Shown one piece after another: positions 10,453-18,980 of a DNA stretch of 30,000 bases. Under the pieces are notes generated by a model, which did not search any database, had not been told where the DNA came from, and saw only the letters and a list, made by a program, of their open reading frames with translations. This stretch comes from Chrysomallon squamiferum (taxonomy: Eukaryota; Mollusca; Gastropoda; Neomphalida; Peltospiridae), in NCBI GenBank assembly GCA_012295275.1, contig CM022677.1, forward strand, positions 24,768,500 to 24,798,499. The letters are read 5' to 3'. Every line of letters begins with the position of its first letter. The first letter of the stretch is position 1. The translations under genes were made by a program, and so were the position numbers.

Positions 10453-10632
10453 GTGATGTCGATGAAAACAATAATAATAAAGTGTCAGTTATATTGTTGC
10501 TGATAATTAGATGATGATATTTATCATTATGAGAACAAATAAAAATAAAGGCAACCTGAAGGAGAATAATAATAAGGAATAATGTATTTATTTATGTATT
10601 TTCAGTTACTAACGTTACATATTGAGTTTTAT

Positions 10633-10793
10633 GTTTAAGTCTGAAAATCTATACTCGGGAGAAATCTATTCATTTGATTGCCACGTTTGTCCTGCCAGCA
10701 GCATTAAATGTCCCTTGTCTTTTAAAAAACAATTATGGGTATGAATTTTGGACAGTTTGTACAGTCGACAGTCACAATACCCACTATAAATGT
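10633..10793 (+). pseudogene. Decayed B-type Ig exon (5' half only)
   Basis: The DNA aligns with the 5' half of B5 and B6 (ATCTATACT, TGCCACGTTTGTCCTGCCAGCAGC, then GGGTATGAATTTTGGACAGTTTGTACAGTCGAC), but the acceptor AG is changed (GAGTTTTATG instead of GATTTTTAGG). Bases are lost before the first cysteine, shifting the frame. The sequence breaks off near the codons before the C-x-C pair, and the W-R-C half is absent. It sits between the two copies of the signal-exon segment, showing that a signal exon plus B unit was duplicated and then degraded. Confidence 0.7.
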
Positions 10794-10807
10794 TAACTTA
10801 TATCTCA

Positions 10808-10965
10808 AACAGACAAAATAACATTATTTGAGAACGTCGGATAAAGAGTTTTATACTTCCAGTAATTGCCTCTAGTTTTATCACTTTCTATGTCGTTTTC
10901 ATATCAGTCTCTGCAGGTTTGTTTATTTGTTTGTTTTCTAACATTAAATAATTTATAAATGTTTT
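10808..10965 (+). pseudogene. Degenerate duplicate of the signal-peptide exon
   Basis: About 158 bp aligned with 10213-10380, sharing AACATTATTTGAGAA, TCAGTCTCTGCAGGTTTG and TTTGTTTGTTTTCTAACATT. The start ATG and several bases of the hydrophobic stretch are lost, giving a stop (TAG). It cannot encode the signal peptide, although the CTCTGCAG/GTTTGT junction is preserved. Confidence 0.65.
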
Positions 10966-11096
10966 TTTATTATTATTATTAGTAGTAGTAGTAGTAGTAG
11001 TAGTATTTCTTGAAACAGCATTTTTGATTATTATTTACCATAATCAATAATAATTTGTTTTCAAGATATTAACTGAAATCGAATTCACATTTTCAG

Positions 11097-11423
11097 AAGT
11101 AAACATACGGATAGAAGGGTTACATGTGGGTGCTCTAGGAAGCCATTACTTATTAAATTGCTCGGCTAATATTCCTGAGGGAAATAATTCTACAATGATT
11201 TTCCAAAGGAAAATTGGAGATAAATACACCACTGTTTGCCAGATTGATATCTCGTGCATTCAACGAAAGGATAGCGTGCAATATATATGTTGGTGCACGA
11301 AAACTAACACAAACCCCACCGTTTACAGCATGTTCATTGTAGAGTTGAGGGAAAGAGATAAATATCCATGGAGATGTCAGTTTGGAAGCAGCTTTAGCAC
11401 AGAATTTACAGTTTCACTTCGAC
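11097..11423 (+). CDS. Ig-like domain exon A4 (first domain of the multi-Ig gene)
   Basis: A-type exon of 327 bp with acceptor CATTTTCAG ending at 11096 and a strong donor GTAAGT at 11424, both phase 1. The six cysteines are at 22, 48, 54, 65, 67 and 94, with C-W-C instead of C-G-C at 65-67. An N-N-S-T double sequon lies at about residue 30. It starts E-V-N-I-R-I-E-G-L, close to A1, so it represents the first-domain subtype rather than the A5-A9 subtype. It lies 766 bp after the signal exon and 969 bp before B5. Together they would encode the N-terminal A-B pair of a secreted protein. Confidence 0.85.
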
Positions 11424-11640
11424 GTAAGTGATGGTCAGAAAATGTGTTTTGTAATTATTCATAAAAATACTTTATAATCATGTGGTTTATTATGTCATAT
11501 ATATGATCTTGATGTTTGAATAATACTAATAATAATAACAACGATAACTACTACTAATACAATAACAACAGACATAATTGTAGTAGTAGTGGTGGTGGTG
11601 GTAGTAGTAGTAATAGTAGTAGTAGCAGTAGTAGTAGTAA

Positions 11641-11745
11641 TGGTGAAGATGATGACGATAATTGTCCGTCTGGATGCATCTTTACAAAATATTTTAAATT
11701 TCTAATTCGATATAAGAAATAATCAGAAAATGTGTTTTGAAATTA
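11641..11745 (+). pseudogene. Relic of an A-exon 3' end (1 of 9)
   Basis: Matches the end of A exons: a CAGTTTGG-like block, then TATTTTAAATTT, TAATTCGA, followed by TATAAG where live exons have a GT donor. Downstream AATCAGAAAATGTGTTTTG matches the intron after A4. Confidence 0.55.
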
Positions 11746-11875
11746 TTAAAGTAAATTATTTGTAATTCAGTCCATTATTAAGAGAAAATGTATGATATTG
11801 CTGTGTGAATAATACAAACAAAAAAAGTTTAAAAAATGACTTCCACTATAACAACAACACTAGTACTAGTAACTA

Positions 11876-11932
<57 letters not shown>
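11876..11932. repeat. (AAT)n microsatellite
   Basis: About 19 AAT units upstream of the second relic. Confidence 0.9.
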
Positions 11933-12040
11933 GTGATGGTGATGACGATGATAGTCATATTGGATGCATCGTTACTAGACATTTTAAATTTATAATTCAG
12001 TATAAGAACTGACTAGAAAACATGTTTCTAATTATTCAAG
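11931..12040 (+). pseudogene. Relic of an A-exon 3' end (2 of 9)
   Basis: GTGATGGTGATGACGATGAT then TTGGATGCATCGTTAC, ATTTTAAATTTATAATTCAG and TATAAG. This is the same relic as at 11641; the donor GT is not retained. Confidence 0.5.
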
Positions 12041-12082
12041 ATGTTAAATTATAATTAGAAGATTTATTACATGAAGGATATT

Positions 12083-12117
<35 letters not shown>

Positions 12118-12392
12118 CAATAACAGCAATAGTAACAACAGCAACAAAACAACTAATACTAGTGATAATGATGATGATGATGACGATAATAATAATAATG
12201 GTGATAACGATGAAAAACCATAATAATAAAGTGTCTGTCGTCTTGTTGCTGATACTCACATGATGATATTTATCATTATGAGAATAAATACAAATAAAAG
12301 CAACCTCAAGTAGAATAATAATAATATTGAATCATGTATTTTATTTACTTATTTTCAGTTACTAAAGTGAAAAATTGATTTTTTTTTTTTAG

Positions 12393-12710
12393 CTTTCACT
12401 GTGAACATCTATACTCCGCAGACACCTGCCTTTCAGAAGAGCTATTTAATTGAGTGTCACGTGTCTCCTGCTAGCACCATTACACAGTCCTTGGATTTTG
12501 AACAGAATGCTGGGTATGGATTTTGGTCAGTTTGTACCGTCGAAACAGACTGCAGCATGGAAGTTCCATATCCCCCATATAAGTGTGGGTGTGTAGACCA
12601 AACATCAGATCCACGTGTGTACAAATTAGTCATTGTTGAACTACACAAAGAGGATCTCTCGCTATGGAGATGTAAAACTGGCAACCATTGGAGCAAACCA
12701 GTAGACATAA
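12393..12710 (+). CDS. Ig-like domain exon B5 (internal, phase 1-1)
   Basis: B-type exon of 318 bp. The acceptor is a long T-run ending TTTAG at 12392 and the donor is GTAAGA at 12711, both phase 1. All six cysteines are at the shared positions. B signatures are G-Y-G-F-W-S-V-C, C-G-C-V-D-Q and D-P-R-V-Y, then D-L-S-L-W-R-C and N-H-W-S. It is more diverged from B1-B3 than they are from each other. In the model it follows A4 and precedes the A5-A9 array (599-bp intron). Confidence 0.85.
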
Positions 12711-12747
12711 GTAAGAAAGATACAGTACTTGTAAATATCAGCAGTTA

Positions 12748-12765
12748 ATAATAATAATAATAATA

Positions 12766-12823
<58 letters not shown>
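12748..12823. repeat. (AAT)n microsatellite
   Basis: About 25 AAT units just after the B5 donor, as after B1 and B3. Confidence 0.9.
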
Positions 12824-12925
12824 GTGAAGGATATGACGATGAAAGTCAGATTGGAAGAATTTTTTACAAGACATTTTTTGTTTGTAAGTCGAAATAAGAA
12901 ATAATCAGAAAATTATATTTCGTAA
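12821..12925 (+). pseudogene. Relic of an A-exon 3' end (3 of 9)
   Basis: GGTGAAGGATATGACGATGA, AGTCAGATTGGAAG, then CATTTTTTGTTTGTAAGTCG and AATAAGAAATAATCAGAAAA. More diverged than the other relics. Confidence 0.45.
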
Positions 12926-13131
12926 TTATTAAAGAAATAATTTATAATTATGTGGTTTATTAAGTGAAAATATATGATACTAGTATTGGAATAATACAGA
13001 TAACAACAACACCAAAAATATTGTTACTACTACTAGAACAACAACAATAGTAGTAGTAGTAATAATATTAATAACAACAACAACAAAAATAACACTAATA
13101 ATAGTAATAATAATGATGATGGTCATCATTG

Positions 13132-13253
<122 letters not shown>

Positions 13254-13309
13254 AATATCATGATAATGTATTCTTGTGATATTAATTAAAATGGATTTGG
13301 CGTTTTCAG

Positions 13310-13636
13310 AAGTGGACCTATGGATGGAAGGGTTACCTATAGGTTTTCTAGGAAGCCCGTACAAGTTACTTTGCTGGACTAATATTGCTGAACGCAATAA
13401 TTCTAAAATGATTTTTCAAAGGAAATTTGGAGATAAATACGCCAATATTTGCGAAGTTAATATCTCGTGCATTCAACGAGGGAATAACACAGAATATAAG
13501 TGTGGGTGCATTGAAACTAACACACACTCCTCCGTTTACAGTATGGCAATTGTAAAGTTGAGTGAAAGAGATAAATATCCATGGAGATGTCAGTTTGACA
13601 GCAACGTCAGCAGTGAATTTATATTTGCAACTGAAC
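13310..13636 (+). CDS. Ig-like domain exon A5 (tandem array, member 1)
   Basis: A-type exon of 327 bp with acceptor GCGTTTTCAG ending at 13309 and donor GTAAGA at 13637, phase 1-1. All six cysteines are kept. It has the most N-glycosylation sequons of the array: N-N-S near 30, N-I-S at 51-53, N-N-T at 59-61 and N-V-S at 99-101. It is the most diverged member in its first third (V-D-L-W-M-E-G-L-P-I, and W after the first cysteine), but its last third (D-K-Y-P-W-R-C-Q-F-D-S-N-V-S) is shared with A7. The intron to A6 is 586 bp. Confidence 0.88.
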
Positions 13637-13837
13637 GTAAGAAATGTTCTGAAAAATATGTTTTGTTATTATTAATGAAAATAATTTATAATCATGTGGT
13701 TTATATATGATGTTGTTTTTCTAATAATACTATTATTAACAACAACAACAACCACTACTACTACAATAATAACAAAAGTAGTACAGTAGTTGTAGTAGTA
13801 GTAGTAATAAGAATAATAATAGTATTTATTATTAATA

Positions 13838-13935
13838 TGGTGAAGATGAAGACGATGGTAATCAGCTTGGAAGTATTATTACACAATATTTTAAATTTGA
13901 ATATAAGAAATCATCAGAAAATATGTTTGTAATTG
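13838..13935 (+). pseudogene. Relic of an A-exon 3' end (4 of 9)
   Basis: ATGGTGAAGATGAAGACGAT, CAGCTTGGAAGTATTATTAC, ATATTTTAAATTTG and AATATAAGAAATCATCAGAA, in the A5-A6 intron. Confidence 0.55.
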
Positions 13936-13974
13936 TGAAAGAAAACAATTTATAATAATAAGACTTATTATAAG

Positions 13975-13995
13975 AACAATATCCGGTCTTCCGTT

Positions 13996-14000
<5 letters not shown>
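13975..14000 (+). other. Recurrent intronic element (AACAATATCCGG..CTTCCG), copy 1
   Basis: Short non-repetitive segment AACAATATCCGGTCTTCCGT in an otherwise low-complexity intron, ending 222 bp before A6. Copies precede A7, A8 and A9. It is shared by duplication; any regulatory role is inference. Confidence 0.45.
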
Positions 14001-14047
<47 letters not shown>

Positions 14048-14065
14048 TAATAATAATAATAACAA
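13998..14065. repeat. (AAT)n microsatellite
   Basis: AAT units between the recurrent element and A6, followed by ACA- and GAT-rich runs to about 14140. Confidence 0.9.
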
Positions 14066-14222
14066 CAACAGCAACAGCAACGATAACGATGTTGATGATG
14101 ATCATGATGATGATGATAATAATAATAATAATAATAATAATAACTACGTCTTGAAATAACAATTTTTAAATTATTATTTATAATAATCATGATATCAATT
14201 GAAATAGATTTCGCATTTTCAG

Positions 14223-14549
14223 AATTAAACCTACAGATGAAAGGGTTAAACTCAGGTTTTCTAGGAAGGCCGTACAATTTAGTTTGCTCGGTTAATATTC
14301 CTGAAGGCAATAATTCTACAATGGTGTTTGAAAGGAAATTCGGAGAGAAATACGCCACTATTTGCGAAGTTGATATCTCGTGCGTTCAACGAGGGAATAG
14401 CGTGGACTATATGTGTGGGTGCACTGAAAGTAACACAAACTCCTCCGTTTACAGTGTGACAATTGTAAAGTTGAGTGAAAGAGATGCATATCCATGGAGA
14501 TGTCAGTTTGGAGTCAGCGTCAGCAATGAATTTAAATTTGCAGTTGAAC
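14223..14549 (+). CDS. Ig-like domain exon A6 (tandem array, member 2)
   Basis: A-type exon of 327 bp with acceptor GCATTTTCAG ending at 14222 and donor GTAAGA at 14550, phase 1-1. Six cysteines are in place and the N-N-S-T sequons are present. Distinctive residues are F-E-R-K instead of F-Q-R-K, S-V-D-Y-M before the C-G-C, and T-E-S-N-T-N-S-S-V-Y-S-V. Its last third (D-A-Y-P-W-R-C-Q-F-G-V-S-V-S) is shared with A8 and A9, not with A5 and A7. The intron to A7 is 590 bp and resembles the one after A8. Confidence 0.88.
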
Positions 14550-14755
14550 GTAAGAAATGTTCTGAAAATGTGATTTGTAATTATTAATCAAAATAATTTA
14601 TAATCATGTGGTTTATCACGTGATTTACACAAGTTGTTTTTTCAATAATTCTAACAATAACACCAACAACGAAAGCCACTACTATTACAATAACAAAAAT
14701 AATAGTAGTAATAGTAGGAGTAGCAGTAGTTATAATAATAATGATTAGTATTGTT

Positions 14756-14857
14756 ATGGTGAAGATGATGACGATGATAGTTTGTATGTAGTATTATATG
14801 AGATTTTTAATTTGTATTTTTTGATATAGGAAATGATCAGAAAATATGTGTTGTAAT
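14756..14857 (+). pseudogene. Relic of an A-exon 3' end (5 of 9)
   Basis: ATGGTGAAGATGATGACGAT, then GAGATTTTTAATTTGTATTT and GATATAGGAAATGATCAGAA, in the A6-A7 intron; the donor position reads ATATAG. Confidence 0.55.
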
Positions 14858-14897
14858 TGTCAAAGAAAGAATTTATAATTATAAGATTTATTACATG

Positions 14898-14920
14898 AAC
14901 AATATCCGGTCTTCCGTTTT
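14898..14920 (+). other. Recurrent intronic element, copy 2
   Basis: AACAATATCCGGTCTTCCGT, ending about 220 bp before A7. Confidence 0.45.
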
Positions 14921-14984
14921 AATCGTAGTAATAATAATAATAACAACAAAGCAAGAACACTAACGATACTAGTGATAACGATGT

Positions 14985-14985
<1 letters not shown>

Positions 14986-15021
<36 letters not shown>

Positions 15022-15048
15022 ATTAATAATAATAATAATAATAATTGC
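14986..15048. repeat. (GAT)n-(AAT)n microsatellite
   Basis: GAT units then AAT units before A7. The same arrangement occurs before A9, which fits the alternating duplication unit. Confidence 0.9.
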
Positions 15049-15139
15049 TGTTTCTTCAAACAACATTTTTTTAATTATTATTTATAATAATCATGACAAT
15101 TTATTATAATATCATTTGAAATGGAATTCGCATTTTCAG

Positions 15140-15466
15140 AATTAAACCTACAGATGAAAGGGTTAAACTCAGGTTTTCTAGGAAGCCCGTACAAGTTAGT
15201 TTGCTCGACTAATATTCCTGAAGGCAATAATTCTACAATGATGTTTCAACGGAAATTCGGAGAGAAATACGCCACTATTTGCGAAGTTGATATCTCGTGC
15301 GTTCAACGAGGGAATAACATGGGATATAAGTGTGGGTGCATTAAAACTAACACACACTCCTCCGTTTACAGTATGACAATTGTAAAGTTGAGTGAAAGAG
15401 ATAAATATCCATGGAGATGTCAGTTTGACAGCAACGTCAGCAGTGAATTTAAATTTGCAGTTGAAC
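15140..15466 (+). CDS. Ig-like domain exon A7 (tandem array, member 3, mosaic)
   Basis: A-type exon of 327 bp with acceptor GCATTTTCAG ending at 15139 and donor GTAAGA at 15467, phase 1-1, six cysteines in place. The first third (L-N-L-Q-M-K-G-L-N-S-G-F-L-G) matches A6 and A8, while the end (D-K-Y-P-W-R-C-Q-F-D-S-N-V-S-S) matches A5 and carries the extra N-V-S sequon. The middle (N-N-M-G-Y-K-C-G-C-I-K-T-N-T-H) is shared with A8 and A9. The exon therefore looks like a patchwork of the two array lineages. The intron to A8 is 563 bp and resembles the one after A5. Confidence 0.88.
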
Positions 15467-15664
15467 GTAAGAAATGTTCTGAAGATTTGATTTGTAATTA
15501 TTAATGAAAATAATTTATAATCATGTGGTTTATTACATGATACATATGATGTTGCTTTTCTAATAATACTATTAATAACAAGAACAACAACAACCACTAC
15601 TACAACAATAACAACAAAAGTAGAAGTAGTAGTAATAAGAATAATACTAGGATTTATTATTAAT

Positions 15665-15768
15665 ATGGTGAAGAAGAAGTTGATGATAGTCAGCTTGGAA
15701 GTATTATTACTCAATATTTTAAATTTGTATTTCTATATAAAAAATGATCAGAAAATATGTTTTGTAAT
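15665..15768 (+). pseudogene. Relic of an A-exon 3' end (6 of 9)
   Basis: ATGGTGAAGAAGAAGTTGAT, AGTCAGCTTGGAAGTATTAT, ATATTTTAAATTTGTATTTC and TATATAAAAAATGATCAGAA, in the A7-A8 intron. Confidence 0.55.
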
Positions 15769-15809
15769 TGTCAAAGAAAACAATTTATAACGATAAGATT
15801 TATTACATG

Positions 15810-15838
15810 AACAATATCCGGACTTCCGTTGTAATCGT
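15810..15838 (+). other. Recurrent intronic element, copy 3
   Basis: AACAATATCCGGACTTCCGT followed by TGTAATCGT, ending about 190 bp before A8. Confidence 0.45.
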
Positions 15839-15862
15839 AATACTTATACTAATAACAATAAT

Positions 15863-15865
15863 AAA

Positions 15866-15908
<43 letters not shown>

Positions 15909-15917
15909 TTAATAATA
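15863..15917. repeat. (AAT)n microsatellite
   Basis: AAT units before A8, followed by a short duplicated TTGCTATTTGTTA-type segment. Confidence 0.9.
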
Positions 15918-16029
15918 ATTGCTATTTGTTATAATTGCTATTTGTTCAAACAACATTTTTTAAATTCTTATTTATAATAATCATCACAGTTTATTATAAT
16001 ATCATTTGAAATGGAATTCGCATTTTCAG

Positions 16030-16356
16030 AATTAAACCTACAGATGAAAGGGTTAAACTCAGGTTTTCTAGGAAGCCCGTACAAGTTAGTTTGCTCGGTT
16101 AATATTCCTGAAGGCAATAATTCTACAATGGTGTTTCAAAGGAAATTCGGAGAGAAATACGCCACTGTTTGCGAAGTTGATATCTCGTGCGTTCAACGAG
16201 GGAATAACATGGGATATAAGTGTGGGTGCATTAAAACTAACACACACTCCTCCGTTTACAGCATGACAATTGTAAAGTTGAGTGGAAGAGATGCATATCC
16301 ATGGAGATGTCAGTTTGGAGTCAGCGTCAGCAGTGAATTTAAATTTGCAGTTGAAC
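16030..16356 (+). CDS. Ig-like domain exon A8 (tandem array, member 4)
   Basis: A-type exon of 327 bp with acceptor GCATTTTCAG ending at 16029 and donor GTAAGA at 16357, phase 1-1, used here as the reference for residue numbering. Cysteines are at 22, 48, 54, 65, 67 and 94. N-N-S-T is at 30-33, F-Q-R-K at 36-39, Y-K-C-G-C at 63-67 and Y-P-W-R-C-Q-F-G at 90-97. It differs from A9 at only about five residues. S-G-R-D replaces the usual S-E-R-D before the W-R-C motif. The intron to A9 is 614 bp. Confidence 0.88.
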
Positions 16357-16570
16357 GTAAGAAATGTTCTGAAAATGTGATTTATAATTATTAATGAAAA
16401 TAATTTATAATCATGTGCTTTATTACGTGATATATATATATGAATCAGCTTTCTTAATAATACTAACAATAACAGCAACAACAAAAGCCACTACTACTAC
16501 AATAACAAAAATAGTAGTAGTAATAGTAGGAGTAGTAGTAGCAGTAGTTATAATAATAATTATTATTGTT

Positions 16571-16672
16571 ATGGTGAAGATGATGACGATGATAGTCATT
16601 TTGGTAGTATTATTATATAACATTTTAAATTTGTATTTCGATATAAGAAATGATCAGAAAAGATATGCTGTT
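16571..16672 (+). pseudogene. Relic of an A-exon 3' end (7 of 9)
   Basis: ATGGTGAAGATGATGACGAT, CATTTTGGTAGTATTATTAT, CATTTTAAATTTGTATTTCG and ATATAAGAAATGATCAGAAA, in the A8-A9 intron. Confidence 0.55.
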
Positions 16673-16714
16673 ATTGCCAATGAAAACAATTTATAATTAT
16701 AAAATTTATTACAT

Positions 16715-16743
16715 GAACAATATCCGGTCTTCCGCTGTAATCG
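16715..16743 (+). other. Recurrent intronic element, copy 4
   Basis: AACAATATCCGGTCTTCCGC followed by TGTAATCGT, ending about 228 bp before A9. Confidence 0.45.
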
Positions 16744-16815
16744 TAATAATACTACTAATAACAACAACAGCAACAATAATAGCAAGAACACTAATGATAC
16801 TAGTGATAACGAAGT

Positions 16816-16868
16816 TGATGATGATGATGATGATAATGATGATGATGATAATAATAATAATAATAATC
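16816..16868. repeat. (GAT)n-(AAT)n microsatellite
   Basis: GAT then AAT units before A9, as before A7. Confidence 0.9.
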
Positions 16869-16970
16869 ATAATAATTGCTATTTCATGAAACAACATTTT
16901 TCGTATTATTATTTATAATAATCATGACAATTTATTATAATATCAATTGAAATGGAATTCACATTTTCAG

Positions 16971-17297
16971 AATTAAACCTACAGATAAAAGGGTTAAACT
17001 CAGGTTTTCTAGGAAGGCCGTACAAGTTAGTTTGCTCGGTTAATATTCCCGAAGGCAATAATTCTACAATGGTGTTTCAAAGGAAATTCGGAGAGAAATA
17101 CGCCACTGTTTGCGAAGTTGATATCTCGTGCGTTCAACGAGGGAATAACATGGGATATAAGTGTGGGTGCATTAAAACTAACACACACTCCTCCGTTTAC
17201 AGTATGACAATTGTAAAGTTGAGTGAAAGAGATGCATATCCATGGAGATGTCAGTTTGGAGTGAGCGTCAGCAGAGAATTTAAATTTGCAGTTAAAC
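16971..17297 (+). CDS. Ig-like domain exon A9 (tandem array, last member)
   Basis: A-type exon of 327 bp with acceptor ACATTTTCAG ending at 16970 and donor GTAAGA at 17298, phase 1-1, all six cysteines present. It is nearly identical to A8, with I for M at 6, R for S at 16, E for G at 86, R for S at 102 and K for E at 109. These changes make it more basic. It ends the array; the 661-bp intron to B6 has lost the pattern of the other array introns and contains two 3'-end relics and a 28-bp A tract. Confidence 0.88.
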
Positions 17298-17307
17298 GTA
17301 AGAAAGT

Positions 17308-17356
17308 TAGTAGTAGTAGTAGTAGTAATAATAATAATAATAATTATTATTATTAA
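17308..17356. repeat. (AGT)n-(AAT)n-(ATT)n tract
   Basis: Short compound trinucleotide tract directly after the A9 donor; its AAT and ATT parts are mutually complementary. Confidence 0.85.
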
Positions 17357-17357
17357 T

Positions 17358-17440
17358 ATGGTGAAGGGGATTACGATGATATTCAGTTTGGAAGCATCCT
17401 TACAAGGTATTTTAAATTTGTAATTCTATATAAGAAATGA
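17358..17440 (+). pseudogene. Relic of an A-exon 3' end (8 of 9)
   Basis: ATGGTGAAGGGGATTACGAT, CAGTTTGGAAGCATCCTTAC, TATTTTAAATTTGTAATTCT and ATATAAGAAATGA. This is the relic closest to A1 and A4 in its TTTGTAATTC wording. Confidence 0.55.
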
Positions 17441-17480
17441 TATATGTGAAAATATTGCTGTTTTGAATGATACTGATAAC

Positions 17481-17508
<28 letters not shown>
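17481..17508. repeat. A28 homopolymer
   Basis: Twenty-eight consecutive A. There is no flanking retrogene or target-site duplication that I can recognise. Confidence 0.95.
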
Positions 17509-17515
<7 letters not shown>

Positions 17516-17532
17516 ACTACAATAACAATAAT

Positions 17533-17536
17533 AGTC

Positions 17537-17585
<49 letters not shown>
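17533..17585. repeat. (AAT)n microsatellite
   Basis: About 17 AAT units. Confidence 0.9.
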
Positions 17586-17587
<2 letters not shown>

Positions 17588-17672
17588 GTAACGGTAATGA
17601 TAATGATAGTTTAGAAGCATCGTTACAAGGTAGTTTAGATTTGTAACTCGATATAAGAAATGAGCAGAACAT
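17585..17672 (+). pseudogene. Relic of an A-exon 3' end (9 of 9)
   Basis: ATGGTAACGGTAATGATAAT, TTTAGAAGCATCGTTACAAG, TTAGATTTGTAACTCGATAT and AAGAAATGAGCAG. The donor position reads CGATATAAG. Confidence 0.5.
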
Positions 17673-17958
17673 TATTATAGACAATAACAACAATATCAAC
17701 TACAAAATCAACAAAACTAATAATACTAGTGAGAAAGATGATGATGATGATGATGATCATAATAATAATAATAATAATGGTGATAACGATGAAAATAATA
17801 ATAATAAAGTACCAATCATTCTGTTTCTGATGATCAGATGATCATATTCATCATTATGAGAACAAATAAATATAAAAGCAACCTAAGTAGAATAATAATA
17901 TGGAATAATATATTTATCTATTTATTTTCAGTTACTAAAGTCAAACATTGATTTTTAG

Positions 17959-18285
17959 GTTTCAGTCTGGCAATCTATATCACGAAGAAACCGCTTGTTA
18001 AAAAGTACTATTCAGTGGATTGCCACGTTTTTTCTGCTAGCAGCGTTAAATATACCTTGTATTTTCAACACGATACTGGGTATGGATTTTGGATAGTTTG
18101 CATAGTCGACGCACAGTGCCATATGAGATATCGAATACCCATGTATAGGTGCGGATGTGTAGGTACGAGCTCACATACGCGTTACTACAGATTAGTAGTA
18201 GTTCAGCTGGAAACAACTTTCCCGAGCGCATGGAAATGTCGGATTGGACCCCATTGGAGCAAAGTAATTGACTCAAATCAGATAG
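17959..18285 (+). CDS. Ig-like domain exon B6 (last domain, phase 1-1)
   Basis: B-type exon of 327 bp with acceptor TTTTTAG ending at 17958 and donor GTAAAG at 18286, both phase 1. Six cysteines are at the shared positions, with G-Y-G-F-W, C-G-C-V-G, a T-R-Y-Y-R segment replacing P-R-V-Y-K, and W-K-C. It is the most diverged intact B exon; positively charged residues replace several acidic ones. It is followed after 295 bp by candidate terminal exon E3, so it is the likely C-terminal Ig-like domain of gene 3. Confidence 0.82.
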
Positions 18286-18329
18286 GTAAAGTAGTCGTAA
18301 ATAACGACATTTGCTACTACTACTACTAT

Positions 18330-18332
18330 TAC

Positions 18333-18366
<34 letters not shown>

Positions 18367-18475
18367 CTATTAACATTATTTTAAAATACTTTGTCAGAAT
18401 TTAAATAGTGAGATGTGCATTACATATGTGTGTGTATATATATAAATATGTGTGTGTGTGTGTGTGTGTGTGTCA
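18330..18475. repeat. (TA)n and (GT)n microsatellites
   Basis: TA repeats at about 18337-18365 and GT repeats at about 18448-18475 in the intron before E3. Confidence 0.85.
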
Positions 18476-18580
18476 GACTGTCATTCTATATATCTATTTA
18501 CTGATATATCTGACTGTCGGTCTATCTGTTTGTTTGTCTGTCTATCTTTATAAACCCTGCAATATTCGAATATATTTCAG

Positions 18581-18855
18581 TTAACCAATCGCCTCGGACG
18601 GGACGATAAAAACAGAGGAAATCATTCACTTGTGGCATAGCAAAGAACGAAAAGACGTGGGTTCAACGAAAACAGATTTTTTTTATTTAACTGTCCACGA
18701 AATTCTAGTTCACGTGGTACTTCTATCCAGTACGAATTTGTTCCTTCATTTCTATTGTTCAAATGTAAGTAATTTATTAATTTCGCTCTCTATTAAAGAA
18801 AAGCTTTCTAAAACCTGGAAGGAGCGTTATTTCTTCTTTAATTATGGCAAGTTAT
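18581..18855 (+). other. Candidate 3'-terminal exon E3 of the multi-Ig gene
   Basis: Copy of E1 and E2. The acceptor TATATTTCAG ends at 18580. In phase 1 it gives eight residues, N-Q-S-P-R-T-G-R, then TAA at 18607-18609. ATTAAA is at 18792-18797, with the CTTTCTAAAACCTGGAAG block and a T-rich downstream stretch conserved with E1. The resulting tail is short and polar, so the gene 3 product would be secreted. The 75-codon frame at 18630-18857 is in a different phase and is not supported as coding. Confidence 0.45.
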
Positions 18856-18980
18856 AAAGAAGAAAAAAACATGTGAAATCGTTCTTATTTTAAATATACT
18901 TCAAATAATGTTGTTATAGAATAATTAACGTGATCATGATGATTATAATGATGATTATGATATATATATATATATATATA

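Noticed and set aside
15196-15714. 172-codon minus-strand frame opposite A7 (and the like opposite A8)
   Set aside because: Antisense of a conserved exon plus repeat; its conservation follows from the sense exon.
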